Below the pieces are notes generated by a model. It was not told where the DNA came from and made no database searches. It saw only the letters and a program-made list of their open reading frames with translations. DNA of 64,000 bases from Hymenobacter guriensis (GTDB lineage: Bacteria; Bacteroidota; Bacteroidia; Cytophagales; Hymenobacteraceae), in contig NZ_JADWYK010000006.1 of the NCBI RefSeq assembly GCF_015773195.1, positions 124,001-188,000 of the forward strand, read 5' to 3'. Positions 18,245 to 27,379 of the stretch are shown piece by piece. Position numbers and translations under genes: made by a program. How positions within the stretch are numbered: the first letter of the stretch is position 1; every line of letters begins with the position of its first letter.

Positions 18245-18499
18245 TTAGGATTTGAATTGCAGCAGCCAGCCCAGCAGCTCGTCCATCACCGTCATGTTGA
18301 GGGTATAAAGCACAAACTGGCCCTGCTTTTCGCTGGCGACCAGGTCGGCCTGGCGCAGCAAATCGAGGTGGTGGCTGATGGTGGGCTTGGAGAACTGGAA
18401 GGCATCGGCAATTTCCCCGGCCGTGCAGGGCCGCTCGCGCAGCATCTCCAGGATGGCGCGGCGGGTAGGGTCGTTGAGGGCTTTGAAGAGGGCGTTCAA
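18245..18499 (-). CDS. sdpR: ArsR-family autorepressor, SdpR-like
   Basis: An 84-residue winged-helix regulator: FKALNDPTRRAILEMLRERP, then AGEIADAFQFSKPTISHHLD as helix-turn-helix, then LLRQADLVASEKQGQFVLYT as wing. It lacks metal-binding cysteines, as SdpR does. It is first in the operon with sdpI. A 7-bp-arm palindrome upstream (18511-18532) overlaps the candidate promoter and is the likely operator. Confidence 0.9.
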   Translation of the reverse strand: MNALFKALNDPTRRAILEMLRERPCTAGEIADAFQFSKPTISHHLDLLRQADLVASEKQGQFVLYTLNMTVMDELLGWLLQFKS

Positions 18500-18510
18500 G
18501 AGCGGTTAGT

Positions 18511-18532
18511 TATTTAGGCAAATGTCTAAATA
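18511..18532. promoter_or_regulatory. Candidate SdpR operator overlapping the promoter
   Basis: Perfect palindrome TATTTAG-N8-CTAAATA ending 12 bases upstream of the sdpR start codon. On the minus strand GACATTTG, close to TAnnTTTG, overlaps its centre, with a TTG 19 bases upstream. The layout suits negative autoregulation by an ArsR-type dimer. Confidence 0.6.
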
Positions 18533-18813
18533 CATTTCACATGAGCAAGAGAGTTGACTAAAAAATTATTCCTTAGGCAGTGCGTGAGACCGAGCCGAAA
18601 AGGAAGTGCGGTCCAGTTGGGGTGGGTTGTTCAGATTATAACCAAAGGCTACGCTATCCAGATAAGCTGCGACGCCTAAACGTTACCCCATTGTTGCGGG
18701 CTGCTGCCGGGCATTATACTGTACATCCTACTCATGGGAGCCGACTTTGAAGACAGAAAGGTCGAGGCGTAAAGGCATAGCAACATTGTATCAGAAGCAA
18801 TGGTATTAGCTTT
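18533..18813. other. Intergenic region with no recognised feature
   Basis: Moderate GC content and no credible coding frame. I checked it for a cloverleaf and found none. It separates the sdpR promoter from the 3' end of the orphan gene on the same strand. Confidence 0.5.
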
Positions 18814-19200
18814 TCAAATGCTCAACCACTCATTGTGTGGCGGCTCACCTTGATAATAAACTACCTCACAGTTACCGAATATCAGCACAATGCCTTCAGT
18901 ATATGGTTCCAATTTCTTCAATGCCTCGGATGTCGACATTTCTTGCCCATCCAGCTTCTTATTAACTGATATGATGTAGCAATTAGAGATTTCTGGCAGC
19001 TTTGCTACCTGTTGTAGAATAGTTCGCTCATAAAATGCATCTAATCTCCTGTATTTACTCTTATCAATATCTTGACAGTGGTACAGCATCTCCAGAAAAT
19101 CACGCCGACGCGTCGGCTTCTCAATAAAGCCTATATAGCGTTGGCGTTTTTCTTTCACAACGCACTTGTTGATAAAGGCAACTTCTAATTCCTTATTCAT
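18814..19200 (-). CDS. Hypothetical protein, AT-rich orphan
   Basis: I do not recognise this 128-residue protein. Start chosen at ATG 19200 (MNKELEVAFINKCVVKEKRQ); a longer frame to 19260 is possible. It has no signal peptide or membrane helix. It is rich in charged residues, with a hydrophobic strand pair near the end (GIVLIFGNCEVVYYQGEPP). The gene is markedly more AT-rich than its neighbours and uses codons such as TTA, ATA and AAT freely, suggesting recent acquisition. It lies 75 bases downstream of aspS on the same strand. Confidence 0.6.
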   Translation of the reverse strand: MNKELEVAFINKCVVKEKRQRYIGFIEKPTRRRDFLEMLYHCQDIDKSKYRRLDAFYERTILQQVAKLPEISNCYIISVNKKLDGQEMSTSEALKKLEPYTEGIVLIFGNCEVVYYQGEPPHNEWLSI

Positions 19201-19275
19201 AAAAGAGAAGATAATAGAAACACGAAACGGCACCACCAAGGATGCCGTTTCGTGCTGCAATAAATCTTTGATTGT

Positions 19276-21039
19276 CTACTTCCCAACCACTGCCGTGGCA
19301 ATGCTCAGCTCCTTGAGTTGAGCCTCGGAAATGGGCGAGGGCGAGTCAATCATGACGTCGCGGCCGGAGTTGTTTTTGGGGAAGGCAATGAAGTCGCGGA
19401 TAGAATCGGCACCGCCGAAGAGCGAGCAGAGCCGGTCGAAGCCGAAGGCAATGCCGCCGTGGGGCGGGGCACCGTATTCGAAGGCGTCGAGCAGGAAGCC
19501 AAACTGGGCCTGCGCTTCCTCGGCCGAGAAGCCGAGCAGCTCGAACATGCGGGCCTGCACCGCGCGGTCGTGAATGCGGATGGAGCCGCCGCCCACTTCC
19601 ACGCCGTTAATTACCATGTCATAAGCATTGGCGCGCACCTCCCCTATCGTGTCGGGCGAGTCAAGCAGGGCAATGTCCTCGGGCTTGGGCGAAGTGAAGG
19701 GGTGGTGCATGGCGAAGTAGCGGCCTTCCTCCTCAATGAACTCTAGTAGGGGGAAGTCAACCACCCACAGCGCCGAGAAGGTGTTTTTGTCGCGCAGTCC
19801 CATGCGCTGGCCCATTTCCAGTCGCAGCTCGCTCAGGGCCTTGCGGGTTTTAGTAGGCTCCCCGGCCAAGATCAGCAGCAGGTCGCCGGGTTGGGCATTG
19901 AAGGCGGCTTTCCACTGCTGCAGCGCCTCCTGGGAGTAGAACTTGTCTACCGACGACTTCACCGAGCCATCCTGCTCCACGCGGGCGTACACCAAGCCGG
20001 TGGCGCCAATCTGGGGGCGCTTCACAAACTCCGTCAACTCGTCGAGCTGCTTGCGGGTGTACATGGCCGAGTTGTGCGCGTTGATGCCTACCACCAGGCC
20101 GGCGTTGTCGAACACCGGGAAGCCCTGGCCTTTCACCACGTCATTCAGCTCCACAAACTTCATTTCGAAGCGCGTGTCAGGCTTGTCGTTGCCGTAGTAG
20201 CGCATGGCATCGGCGTAGGTCATGCGGGGCAGCTGGCCGATTTCCAGGCCTTTCACCTCCTTGAACAGGTACTGCACCAGCGCCTCGAAGGTGTTCAGGA
20301 TGTCTTCCTGCTCCACGAAGGCCATTTCGCAGTCAATCTGCGTGAACTCGGGCTGGCGGTCGGCGCGCAGGTCTTCGTCGCGGAAGCACTTCACAATCTG
20401 GAAATACCGGTCGAAGCCCGATACCATCAGCAACTGCTTGAATGTCTGGGGGCTCTGGGGCAGGGCGTAGAACTCGCCGGGGTTCATGCGGGAGGGCACC
20501 ACAAAGTCGCGGGCTCCTTCGGGCGTGCTTTTGATGAGCACAGGCGTTTCTACCTCAATAAACTGCTGACCGTCGAGGAAGCGGCGAGTGGCCTGGGCCA
20601 CGCGGTGGCGCAGCATCAGGTTCTGGCGCACGGGCGAGCGGCGCAGGTCGAGGTAGCGGTACTTCATCCGCAGGTCGTCGCCACCGTCGGTTTCGTCTTC
20701 AATGAGGAAGGGTGGCAGCTTGGCGGGGTTGAGCACCTCCAGCTTTTCTACCCGGATTTCGATGCCGCCAGTGGGCATCTTGTCGTTTTTGGAGTAGCGC
20801 TCGGCTACTTTGCCGGTTACCTGCACCACAAACTCGCGGCCCAGCTCGCGGGCGGCGGCGCGCATCTCCTCAGCTTCTACACCTTCTTCCAGGGTGAGCT
20901 GGGTGAGGCCGTACCGGTCGCGCAAGTCCACCCAGCTGATGCCGCCCTTGTCGCGGGTGCGCTGCACCCAGCCGCAAAGCGTGACGGTTAAACCAACATG
21001 TTCGGGGCGAAGTTCGCCGCAGGTGTGCGTACGGAGCAT
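19276..21039 (-). CDS. aspS: Aspartyl-tRNA synthetase
   Basis: Class II synthetase charging tRNA-Asp (587 residues, normal for the bacterial type). The start is the ATG at 21039 ([20 protein letters not shown]); upstream in-frame sequence is not part of the family. The N-terminal OB-fold anticodon domain has [21 protein letters not shown]. Motif 2 is [21 protein letters not shown] bacterial GAD insertion lies in the middle, and motif 3 is [14 protein letters not shown] near the C-terminus. Monocistronic as far as can be seen. Confidence 0.97.
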   Translation of the reverse strand: MLRTHTCGELRPEHVGLTVTLCGWVQRTRDKGGISWVDLRDRYGLTQLTLEEGVEAEEMRAAARELGREFVVQVTGKVAERYSKNDKMPTGGIEIRVEKLEVLNPAKLPPFLIEDETDGGDDLRMKYRYLDLRRSPVRQNLMLRHRVAQATRRFLDGQQFIEVETPVLIKSTPEGARDFVVPSRMNPGEFYALPQSPQTFKQLLMVSGFDRYFQIVKCFRDEDLRADRQPEFTQIDCEMAFVEQEDILNTFEALVQYLFKEVKGLEIGQLPRMTYADAMRYYGNDKPDTRFEMKFVELNDVVKGQGFPVFDNAGLVVGINAHNSAMYTRKQLDELTEFVKRPQIGATGLVYARVEQDGSVKSSVDKFYSQEALQQWKAAFNAQPGDLLLILAGEPTKTRKALSELRLEMGQRMGLRDKNTFSALWVVDFPLLEFIEEEGRYFAMHHPFTSPKPEDIALLDSPDTIGEVRANAYDMVINGVEVGGGSIRIHDRAVQARMFELLGFSAEEAQAQFGFLLDAFEYGAPPHGGIAFGFDRLCSLFGGADSIRDFIAFPKNNSGRDVMIDSPSPISEAQLKELSIATAVVGK

Positions 21040-21311
21040 AAACGAAAGGAATTCAATGAAAGGAAGCCGGCGGGCCGGGCGCAAAGATAGAAGACCGGGC
21101 CGGGCCCGCCACACGCCCTAGCCGCTCCAAGTTGAATTTACAGCTGGCCCGCGTGCCGTTGGGCGGGCTGGCGGCGGCGTTGGTTGAAAACCAGGGACAT
21201 TTCATAGGTCTTTGGCTATGTTTGCTTGGGAGCCTGCCGCGGGTGTTTTCTGGCCCGGGCAGCAGCTCTTCTGCTCGCATTCACGCTCTCTTACCAAAAC
21301 ACTTTTCAGCT

Positions 21312-22217
21312 ATGGAACTGGTTATCGACCACCTGTCCAAGACCTACCCCAACGGCACCAAGGCCCTCAACGACGTGAGCCTGCGCATTGCGCCCGGCAT
21401 GTTTGGCCTGCTGGGGCCCAACGGCGCCGGCAAGTCCAGCCTGATGCGCACCATCTCCACCCTGCAGCAGGCCGATGCCGGCACCATTCAGCTGGGCGAC
21501 ATCGACGTGCTGCGGGAGCCGGAGCGCGTGCGCCAGGTGCTGGGCTACCTGCCCCAGGAGTTTGGCGTGTATCCCAAAATCACGGCAGCGGAGCTGCTGG
21601 AGCACTTTGCCGTGCTCAAGGGTCTCAGCAATAAAAGTGAGCGGCGCCAGGTGGTAGATGCCCTGTTGCAGCAAACCAACCTCTACCAGGTGCGCAACAA
21701 AAACCTGGGCGGCTACTCCGGGGGCATGAAACAGCGCTTCGGTATTGCGCAGGCCTTGCTGGGCAACCCCAAGCTCATCATCGTGGATGAGCCTACTGCC
21801 GGCCTCGACCCCACCGAGCGGAACCGCTTTCATAACCTGCTGGCTGAAATTGGGGAAGACCGCATCGTGATTCTGAGCACCCACATCGTGTCGGACGTCT
21901 CGGACCTGTGCCGGCAGTTTGCCATCATCAACAAAGGGCAGGTGCTGTATACCGGCGACCCGCTGCGGGCCATTGAGGAAGTGCGCGGGCAGATCTGGCG
22001 GCGCAGCATCCGCAAGGAGGAGCTGGCGACGTACCAGCAGCAGTTTGCGGTGATTTCCTCGCGCCTGTTTGCGGGCCAGACCATTATTCACGTGCACAGC
22101 CTGAGCCAGCCCGGCAACGGGTTCGAAGGCGTGGAGCCGACTCTGGAAGACGTGTACTTCGCCCGCATCAACGCCGCCGAGCAGGCAGTCAGTGAAACCG
22201 CACCAGTAGCTAAGTAA
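21312..22217 (+). CDS. ABC transporter ATP-binding protein
   Basis: A 301-residue ATPase of ABC-2 type exporters. Walker A GPNGAGKSS, Q-loop YLPQEFGVYPKITA, signature YSGGMKQRFGIAQALL, Walker B LIIVDEPTAGLDP and the switch histidine in ILSTHIVSD are present. I start at ATG 21312 (MELVIDHLSKTYPNG); the frame continues upstream to 21132 without family sequence. The partner is the permease-peptidase fusion 124 bases downstream, beyond a perfect REP-like palindrome. The exported substrate is unknown. Confidence 0.95.
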   Translation: MELVIDHLSKTYPNGTKALNDVSLRIAPGMFGLLGPNGAGKSSLMRTISTLQQADAGTIQLGDIDVLREPERVRQVLGYLPQEFGVYPKITAAELLEHFAVLKGLSNKSERRQVVDALLQQTNLYQVRNKNLGGYSGGMKQRFGIAQALLGNPKLIIVDEPTAGLDPTERNRFHNLLAEIGEDRIVILSTHIVSDVSDLCRQFAIINKGQVLYTGDPLRAIEEVRGQIWRRSIRKEELATYQQQFAVISSRLFAGQTIIHVHSLSQPGNGFEGVEPTLEDVYFARINAAEQAVSETAPVAK

Positions 22218-22230
22218 CTCAAACATGTCT

Positions 22231-22323
22231 GTCATGCTGAGCGAAGTCGAAGCATCTCTACTGCTTCGTCTGAATAGTCTTGCAGCGAAGCGGTAGAGAT
22301 GCTTCGACTTCGCTCAGCATGAC
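22231..22323. repeat. REP-like palindrome, GTCATGCTGAGCGAAG family
   Basis: Arms 22231-22268 and 22286-22323 pair at 37 of 38 positions around a 17-base loop. The outer ends read GTCATGCTGAGCGAAGTCG and its complement. Elements with this ending are, from memory, common dispersed repeats in Bacteroidota genomes. A divergent relative beginning GTCATGGCGAGCGAAG is at 31192-31350. It lies between the ATPase gene and its permease gene. Confidence 0.9.
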
Positions 22324-22341
22324 CTTCCTGATATTCTGACC

Positions 22342-25300
22342 ATGTTCCTGGAAATATTCCTTTTTGAGCTGCGCTACCGCTTTAAGCGGCCGGCTACTTA
22401 CATCTACTTTGTGCTGCTGGCCCTCATGGCCGGGCTGTTTATGCTGGCCGTGGCCGGCGTGTTTGGCGTGAACGTGACCATCGGAGGCGGCAGCGGCAAG
22501 ATGCTGGCAAATTCGGCTTACCAAATCAACACCATCCTCACGGTGGTGAGCCTGTTTGGGGTCTTCATCACCTCCGCCATGATGGGCACCCCGGTGTTCC
22601 GCGACTTCGACCACCGCACCCACTCGCTCTACTACACGGCTCCCATCAGCAAGGCTGGTTACCTGGGCGGCCGCTTCCTGGGCTCGTTTGTAGTCACAGT
22701 GCTGGTATTCCTCGGCGCGGCTCTGGGAGCTTGGCTGGCTACGTACTGGCCTACCATTGCGCCGGAACGGCTGGGCCCCAATGTGGTCGCCGCCTACCTG
22801 CTGCCCTACCTGCAGCTGGTAATACCCAACTTGCTGTTGTCGGGGGCCATCTTCTTCACGGCGGCCACGCTCACCCGTTCGGCCCTAGCCATTTACCTGG
22901 GCGGGGTGCTGTTTCTGGTGCTCTACACCATCAGCGGCACCCTGCAGCAGGACCTCGACAACGATACGCTCAGCACCCTGCTTGACCCACTGGGTGGCAG
23001 CGCCATCGACCTGACCCAACGCTACTGGACGGTGGCCGAGAAGAACACCCGCCTGCTTCCCTGGAGCACCTGGCTGGTGCAAAACCGTCTGCTATGGCTG
23101 AGCGTGGCCTTCACTACGCTGGCGGCCTGTTTTGCTTTCTTTCGGTTTTCCTTCGCCAATAAAGCTGACTCGGGGCCGCGGCCTAAGGCTGGAGCACTGG
23201 GCGTGGCCGAGGCCGCCCCAAATCTGACGCTGCCACGGGCTACGCCGCACTTCACGGCGGGCCTGGCCTGGGCCCAGTTGAGCCGACTGCTCCGGTTGGA
23301 GTTTTTCGGCACGGTGCGCAGCGTGTACTTCATCGGTATTGCCGGAGCGGGCTTGCTTTTTCTGCTGGTTACGGGCATGCAGGTAGGCAAAATGTACGGC
23401 ACCAACACGTTCCCCACCACGCCGGTGGTAGTGCAGCTGCTGGCCAGTACATTTGCCTTGTTCCAGCTCATCATCATCACCTTCTACGCCGGGGAGCTGG
23501 TGTGGCGGGAGCGGGATGCCAAGATCAACCAGATCTACGATGCTATGCCCATGCCGGCGTGGGTGCCATTTCTGGCCAAGCTGGGCGCGCTGATGCTGAT
23601 TCAGGTGGTGCTGCTGGCCGTGGTAATGCTGTGCGGGCTGCTGCTGCAGACCTTCAAGGGCTACTTCAACTACGAGCTGGGGCTGTATGTGCAAGAGCTG
23701 TTTGGCTTCCGCCTAATAGGCATGCTGCTGTTGTGCGTACTGGCTATGCTGGTGCAGGTGCTGGTCAACAACAAGTACCTGGGGCACTTCATCATGATCC
23801 TGTACTACGCCTTCAACCTGTTTCAGGGCACGTTAGGGCTGGAGCACAACTTGTATTCCTTTAACGGAGCCCCCGAAACGCCTTACTCGGCCATGAACGG
23901 CTACGGGCATTTTGTGGGTCCGTTCCTGGCCTTCAAGCTCTACTGGGCGGCATTTGCCGTGCTGCTGGCCTTGGGCAGCGCCTTGCTCTGGCCCCGGGGC
24001 ACCGAGACGCGTTTTTCCTGGCGCTGGCAGCAGGCCCGCTTTAGTTTGTCGCCGGCCTTGGGTGTGGTGGCGGGCGTGGCTCTGCTAGCATTTGCGGGGC
24101 TGGGTGCTTATATTTTCTACAACACCAACATCTTAAACGAGTACCGCACCTCCGACGAAAACGATGCCCTGGGCGCGGCGTTTGAGCGCAAGTACAAGCG
24201 CTTCGAAAAAGCCCCCCAGCCCCGCATCACGGCCGTGCAGGTGAACGTGGACATCTTCCCCCAGGAGCGCGACGTGCGCTTCCGGGGCTCCTACTGGCTG
24301 CTGAACCGCACCCGGCAGCCCATCGACTCGGTGCACCTGGTGGGCGCGGTTGAGGCTGAGGTAAAGCAGATGGCTTTGAGCCGCCCCGCCAAAGAGGTGC
24401 TGCACGACCAGGTGGGCGACGTTGATTACCGCATCCTGCGCCTGGCTCAGCCCCTGCAACCCGGCGACTCCCTGCAGCTGAACTTCGATCTGGCCTACAC
24501 TAATCCAGGCTTCAAGAACAGCGGCTCCAACACGAGCATCGTGGAAAATGGCACGTTCGTCAACTCCCAACTGCTGCCCCACATCGGCTACCAGCCCGAG
24601 GCCGAGCTGTCCGGCGACGACACCCGCAAAGAGCAGGGCCTGGCGCCCCGGCCCCGCATGGCCCCGGTGGGTGACTCGGCGGCCCGCATGAATACTTACA
24701 TCACCAACGATGCCGACTGGATTCGGTTTGAGGCGACGGTGAGCACCTCTCCCGACCAGGTGGCTATTGCGCCCGGCTATTTGCAGCGCGAGTGGACGGA
24801 GAAGGGCCGGCGCTATTTCCACTACAAGATGGACGCGCCCATCCTCAACTTCTACTCCTTCCAATCGGCCCGCTACCAGGTGTATAAAGACAAGTGGAAC
24901 TCGGTGCCTATCGAAATCTACTACCATCCCGGCCACGAGTACAACCTCCGGCGCATGGCCCAGGGCGTGAAAAAGGGCCTGGAGTACTACACCGCGCACT
25001 TTGGCCCCTACCAGCACCGGCAGGTACGCATCATCGAGTTTCCCGGCTACTCCGGCTTTGCCCAGAGCTTCCCCAACACCATTCCTTTTTCCGAAAGTAT
25101 CGGCTTTGTGGCGGAGGTGGACTCCACCGACCCCAAAGACATCGACTACCCGCTCTACGTGACGGCCCACGAGGTGGCGCACCAGTGGTTTGCTCACCAG
25201 ATCATCGGGGGCAACGTGCAGGGCGGCACGCTGATGTCGGAGACGCTAAGCCAGTACGGCGCCCTGATGGTGATGAAGCACCTCTACGGCCCCGACAAGA

Positions 25301-25965
25301 TGAAGAAGTTTCTGCGCTTTGAGCTGAACTCCTATCTGACGGGCCGGGGCTTCGAGCGGAAAAAGGAAGTACCCTTGTACCTGGTTGAGAATCAGCCCTA
25401 CATCCACTACCGCAAGGGTTCTTTGGTGATGTATGCCCTGCAGGATTACCTGGGTGAGGCAGCGGTGAACAGCGCCATTAAGGAGTACCGCGACAAAGTA
25501 GCCTACCAGCGGGCCCCGTACACCAACTCGGTGGAGTTTATCGGCTACCTGCGGAAGCACACCCCCGATTCACTGCAGTACCTGATTACGGACTTGTTTG
25601 AGCGGATTACCCTCTACGAGAACAAGGTGGACTCGGCTTCCTACCGCAAGCTGCCCAACGGCCAGTACCGCGTCCAGTTCACGGTGGATACCAAGAAGAT
25701 TTACGCCGACTCCCTCGGCAACGAAACCGACGTGACCAACGCCCGCGACTTGGTGGAAGTAGGCGTGCTGGCCCGCAAGAAGGTGAACGGCCAGTGGCAG
25801 GATGTGCCCGTGCTGGTGCAAAAGCAGCACCTGCGCCCCGGCCGCAACCGCCTGGAGTTTACCGTACCTGAGAAGCCGGAGCGCGTGGGCATCGACCCCT
25901 TTAACAAGCTGGTGGACCGCAACCCCGACGACAACGTGAAAGCCCCCGAAGAAAAGAAAGCGTAA
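22342..25965 (+). CDS. ABC-2 type permease fused to an M1-family metallopeptidase
   Basis: A 1207-residue fusion protein. Residues 1 to about 590 contain two sets of roughly six membrane helices of ABC-2 permease type. Residues about 620-1190 are an M1 (gluzincin) peptidase domain: zinc site HEVAHQW (His943, Glu944, His947) and downstream Glu967 in LMSETLSQYGALM. The spacing from the second histidine to this glutamate is 19 residues, not the classic 18; I recall this as usual for the fused family. The expected arrangement is membrane transport domains with the peptidase outside. The substrate is unknown; peptide export with trimming is an inference. Pairs with the upstream ATPase. Start ATG 22342. 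Confidence 0.93.
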   Translation: MFLEIFLFELRYRFKRPATYIYFVLLALMAGLFMLAVAGVFGVNVTIGGGSGKMLANSAYQINTILTVVSLFGVFITSAMMGTPVFRDFDHRTHSLYYTAPISKAGYLGGRFLGSFVVTVLVFLGAALGAWLATYWPTIAPERLGPNVVAAYLLPYLQLVIPNLLLSGAIFFTAATLTRSALAIYLGGVLFLVLYTISGTLQQDLDNDTLSTLLDPLGGSAIDLTQRYWTVAEKNTRLLPWSTWLVQNRLLWLSVAFTTLAACFAFFRFSFANKADSGPRPKAGALGVAEAAPNLTLPRATPHFTAGLAWAQLSRLLRLEFFGTVRSVYFIGIAGAGLLFLLVTGMQVGKMYGTNTFPTTPVVVQLLASTFALFQLIIITFYAGELVWRERDAKINQIYDAMPMPAWVPFLAKLGALMLIQVVLLAVVMLCGLLLQTFKGYFNYELGLYVQELFGFRLIGMLLLCVLAMLVQVLVNNKYLGHFIMILYYAFNLFQGTLGLEHNLYSFNGAPETPYSAMNGYGHFVGPFLAFKLYWAAFAVLLALGSALLWPRGTETRFSWRWQQARFSLSPALGVVAGVALLAFAGLGAYIFYNTNILNEYRTSDENDALGAAFERKYKRFEKAPQPRITAVQVNVDIFPQERDVRFRGSYWLLNRTRQPIDSVHLVGAVEAEVKQMALSRPAKEVLHDQVGDVDYRILRLAQPLQPGDSLQLNFDLAYTNPGFKNSGSNTSIVENGTFVNSQLLPHIGYQPEAELSGDDTRKEQGLAPRPRMAPVGDSAARMNTYITNDADWIRFEATVSTSPDQVAIAPGYLQREWTEKGRRYFHYKMDAPILNFYSFQSARYQVYKDKWNSVPIEIYYHPGHEYNLRRMAQGVKKGLEYYTAHFGPYQHRQVRIIEFPGYSGFAQSFPNTIPFSESIGFVAEVDSTDPKDIDYPLYVTAHEVAHQWFAHQIIGGNVQGGTLMSETLSQYGALMVMKHLYGPDKMKKFLRFELNSYLTGRGFERKKEVPLYLVENQPYIHYRKGSLVMYALQDYLGEAAVNSAIKEYRDKVAYQRAPYTNSVEFIGYLRKHTPDSLQYLITDLFERITLYENKVDSASYRKLPNGQYRVQFTVDTKKIYADSLGNETDVTNARDLVEVGVLARKKVNGQWQDVPVLVQKQHLRPGRNRLEFTVPEKPERVGIDPFNKLVDRNPDDNVKAPEEKKA

Positions 25966-25987
25966 TGCCTGATCTGAACCTCTCTCC

Positions 25988-26018
25988 AAGCCCGGTCGTT
26001 CTGCGACCGGGCTTCTTG
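25988..26018 (+). terminator. Terminator after the permease-peptidase gene
   Basis: AAGCCCGGTCG / CGACCGGGCTT hairpin with a 5-base loop, then a short T-containing tail (CTTGTT), 23 bases after the stop codon. Confidence 0.65.
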
Positions 26019-26156
26019 TTGGTGCTAGCGCCCAACTGCCGGCCGCCCAAATCCGTAGCCCTCCCCAAAGCTGGGCTGTGCGCGAGTTTGGCCCGACTTC
26101 TGCAAAGCGACTTTACACGGGCAGTTGCCCGCTTCCTCAGCCTTCCTTCTTCCGAT

Positions 26157-26618
26157 ATGAAACGTTTCGTCCTTCTCGCCCTCGCCTCTGCCCTCAGCTT
26201 TTCCGCTGCCCAAGCCCAAACCAAAATCAAGACCAAAGCCAAGGACGAAGACTCCTCGGTGAAGTCGAAAAGCACGGCCGAGCCGGTGGTGCTGGACGGG
26301 CCCATTAAGCGCGTGGAAACCCTTTCCGGCATTGATGTTTATCCCAACAGCAGCACCAACACTATCCTGCTGAGCTTTACCCAGCAGTTCACGGTACCCG
26401 GTACGCTGGTGATGACCAACTACAAGAACGAGCCGATTTACACCACCGCCCTCGACCCGCAGACCAACACCGGCCAGCCCGTGGACCTGGGCCGCATTCC
26501 GGCCGGCACCTACCTGGTAGAAGCCAAAACCGGTAACTATGTGTACTGGAAGAAGGTGCGCATCAAGTACCCCGCCGTATCGAGCAGCAGCACCAAAAAC
26601 AAGCGCAGCCGCCGCTAG
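26157..26618 (+). CDS. Small secreted protein, unknown function
   Basis: A 153-residue exported protein: signal peptide MKRFVLLALASALSFSAAQA, then a Lys/Ser/Asp-rich linker, then an all-beta domain (about residues 55-140) with GTLVMTNYKNEPIYTT and RIPAGTYLVEAKTGN. The pattern 'Ypn...G.L.v.n..G..vy...l......dl..l.aG.Ylv' recalls the T9SS sorting-domain fold, but the terminal KxxK-type end is replaced by SSSTKNKRSRR, so I do not call it a sorting domain. Start ATG 26157. Own terminator downstream. No informative neighbours. Confidence 0.75.
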   Translation: MKRFVLLALASALSFSAAQAQTKIKTKAKDEDSSVKSKSTAEPVVLDGPIKRVETLSGIDVYPNSSTNTILLSFTQQFTVPGTLVMTNYKNEPIYTTALDPQTNTGQPVDLGRIPAGTYLVEAKTGNYVYWKKVRIKYPAVSSSSTKNKRSRR

Positions 26619-26642
26619 GGTGTTTCAGTAGCGTCCTGATTT

Positions 26643-26679
26643 TGCCTCCGCTGCCGCCCGGTAGCGGGGGCATTTTTTT
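26643..26679 (+). terminator. Terminator after the small secreted protein
   Basis: TGCCTCCGCT / AGCGGGGGCA stem followed by seven T residues. Confidence 0.85.
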
Positions 26680-26769
26680 ACTGACTACTTCTGCCCGGCC
26701 GGCTTTTCCCGTTTTTCCCGCAGATTGCGGCCCCAAGTGCCGCCCTTTCTCTCTTGTTTTTCTCTTTCT

Positions 26770-27336
26770 ATGAAAACGCATTTCAGTCGTTTCCTTTTCC
26801 TGCTGGTGCTGCTCACGGCCTTCTCGGCCCTGGCTGCGCTCAAGCCCAAGCTCAAAAAAACCGCCCTGGCCGGTGGCATCTCCCTGGGCGTACCCGAGGG
26901 CTTCACCCCCTTGCCCGACGAAGGCATTGCCGCCAAGTTTCCGGCCCCGCGCAAGCCCCTGGCCGTTTTCACCGACCGGGCCGGCCGCGTGGATCTGAGC
27001 GTGGCCCAGAAGGAAACGCCCTTCGGCAGCGGCGACTATGCCCTGTTGCTGAAAATCTACAAGGCCAGCATTCAGAACATGTACACCAAGGTCACGTTTC
27101 TCACGGAGGACATCCGCACCATCAACAAGCGGGACTTCATCGTGCTGGAATTCACCTCCGAATTGGCTGATACCCGCCGCAACAGCAACCTGGCGCCCAT
27201 CCGCAAGTATCAGTTGGTGCAGTACGCCATTGAGGGCAAAACCCTCACCGTCTTCACCTTCAATGCCCCAACCGAGGAACAGGCCCGCTGGCAGCCCGTG
27301 GCCCAGGCCGTGATGCAGAGCATTTCGATGAAGTAG
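26770..27336 (+). CDS. Secreted protein with DcrB/PsbP-like domain (tentative)
   Basis: A 188-residue exported protein. Signal peptide [22 protein letters not shown] at ATG 26770. The mature part has GISLGVPEGFTPLPDE, a central helix (YALLLKIYKASIQNMY) and strands RDFIVLEFTSEL and LTVFTFNAP, the order seen in Mog1/PsbP-like or DcrB-type folds. The assignment is by pattern only. The C-terminal helix QWQPVAQAVMQS-type segment fits the same fold. Function unknown; an envelope protein is likely. Array 3 follows it. Confidence 0.7.
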   Translation: MKTHFSRFLFLLVLLTAFSALAALKPKLKKTALAGGISLGVPEGFTPLPDEGIAAKFPAPRKPLAVFTDRAGRVDLSVAQKETPFGSGDYALLLKIYKASIQNMYTKVTFLTEDIRTINKRDFIVLEFTSELADTRRNSNLAPIRKYQLVQYAIEGKTLTVFTFNAPTEEQARWQPVAQAVMQSISMK

Positions 27337-27379
27337 AGTGCTTGGCTTGGGGATGTGGACTGGCGCGGCTGATTGCGCG

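Noticed and set aside
18540..18800. tRNA or small RNA gene
   Set aside because: No cloverleaf, no T-loop GTTCRA box, no promoter or terminator pair supporting a small RNA.
19891..20991. 366-codon plus-strand frame inside aspS
   Set aside because: Antisense to catalytic domain of aspS; no recognisable product.
22231..22323. Terminal inverted repeats of an insertion sequence
   Set aside because: The arms enclose only a 17-base loop and no transposase gene.
24133..25197. 354-codon minus-strand frame inside the permease-peptidase gene
   Set aside because: Antisense to the M1 domain; no motif, and GC-rich DNA often gives such frames.
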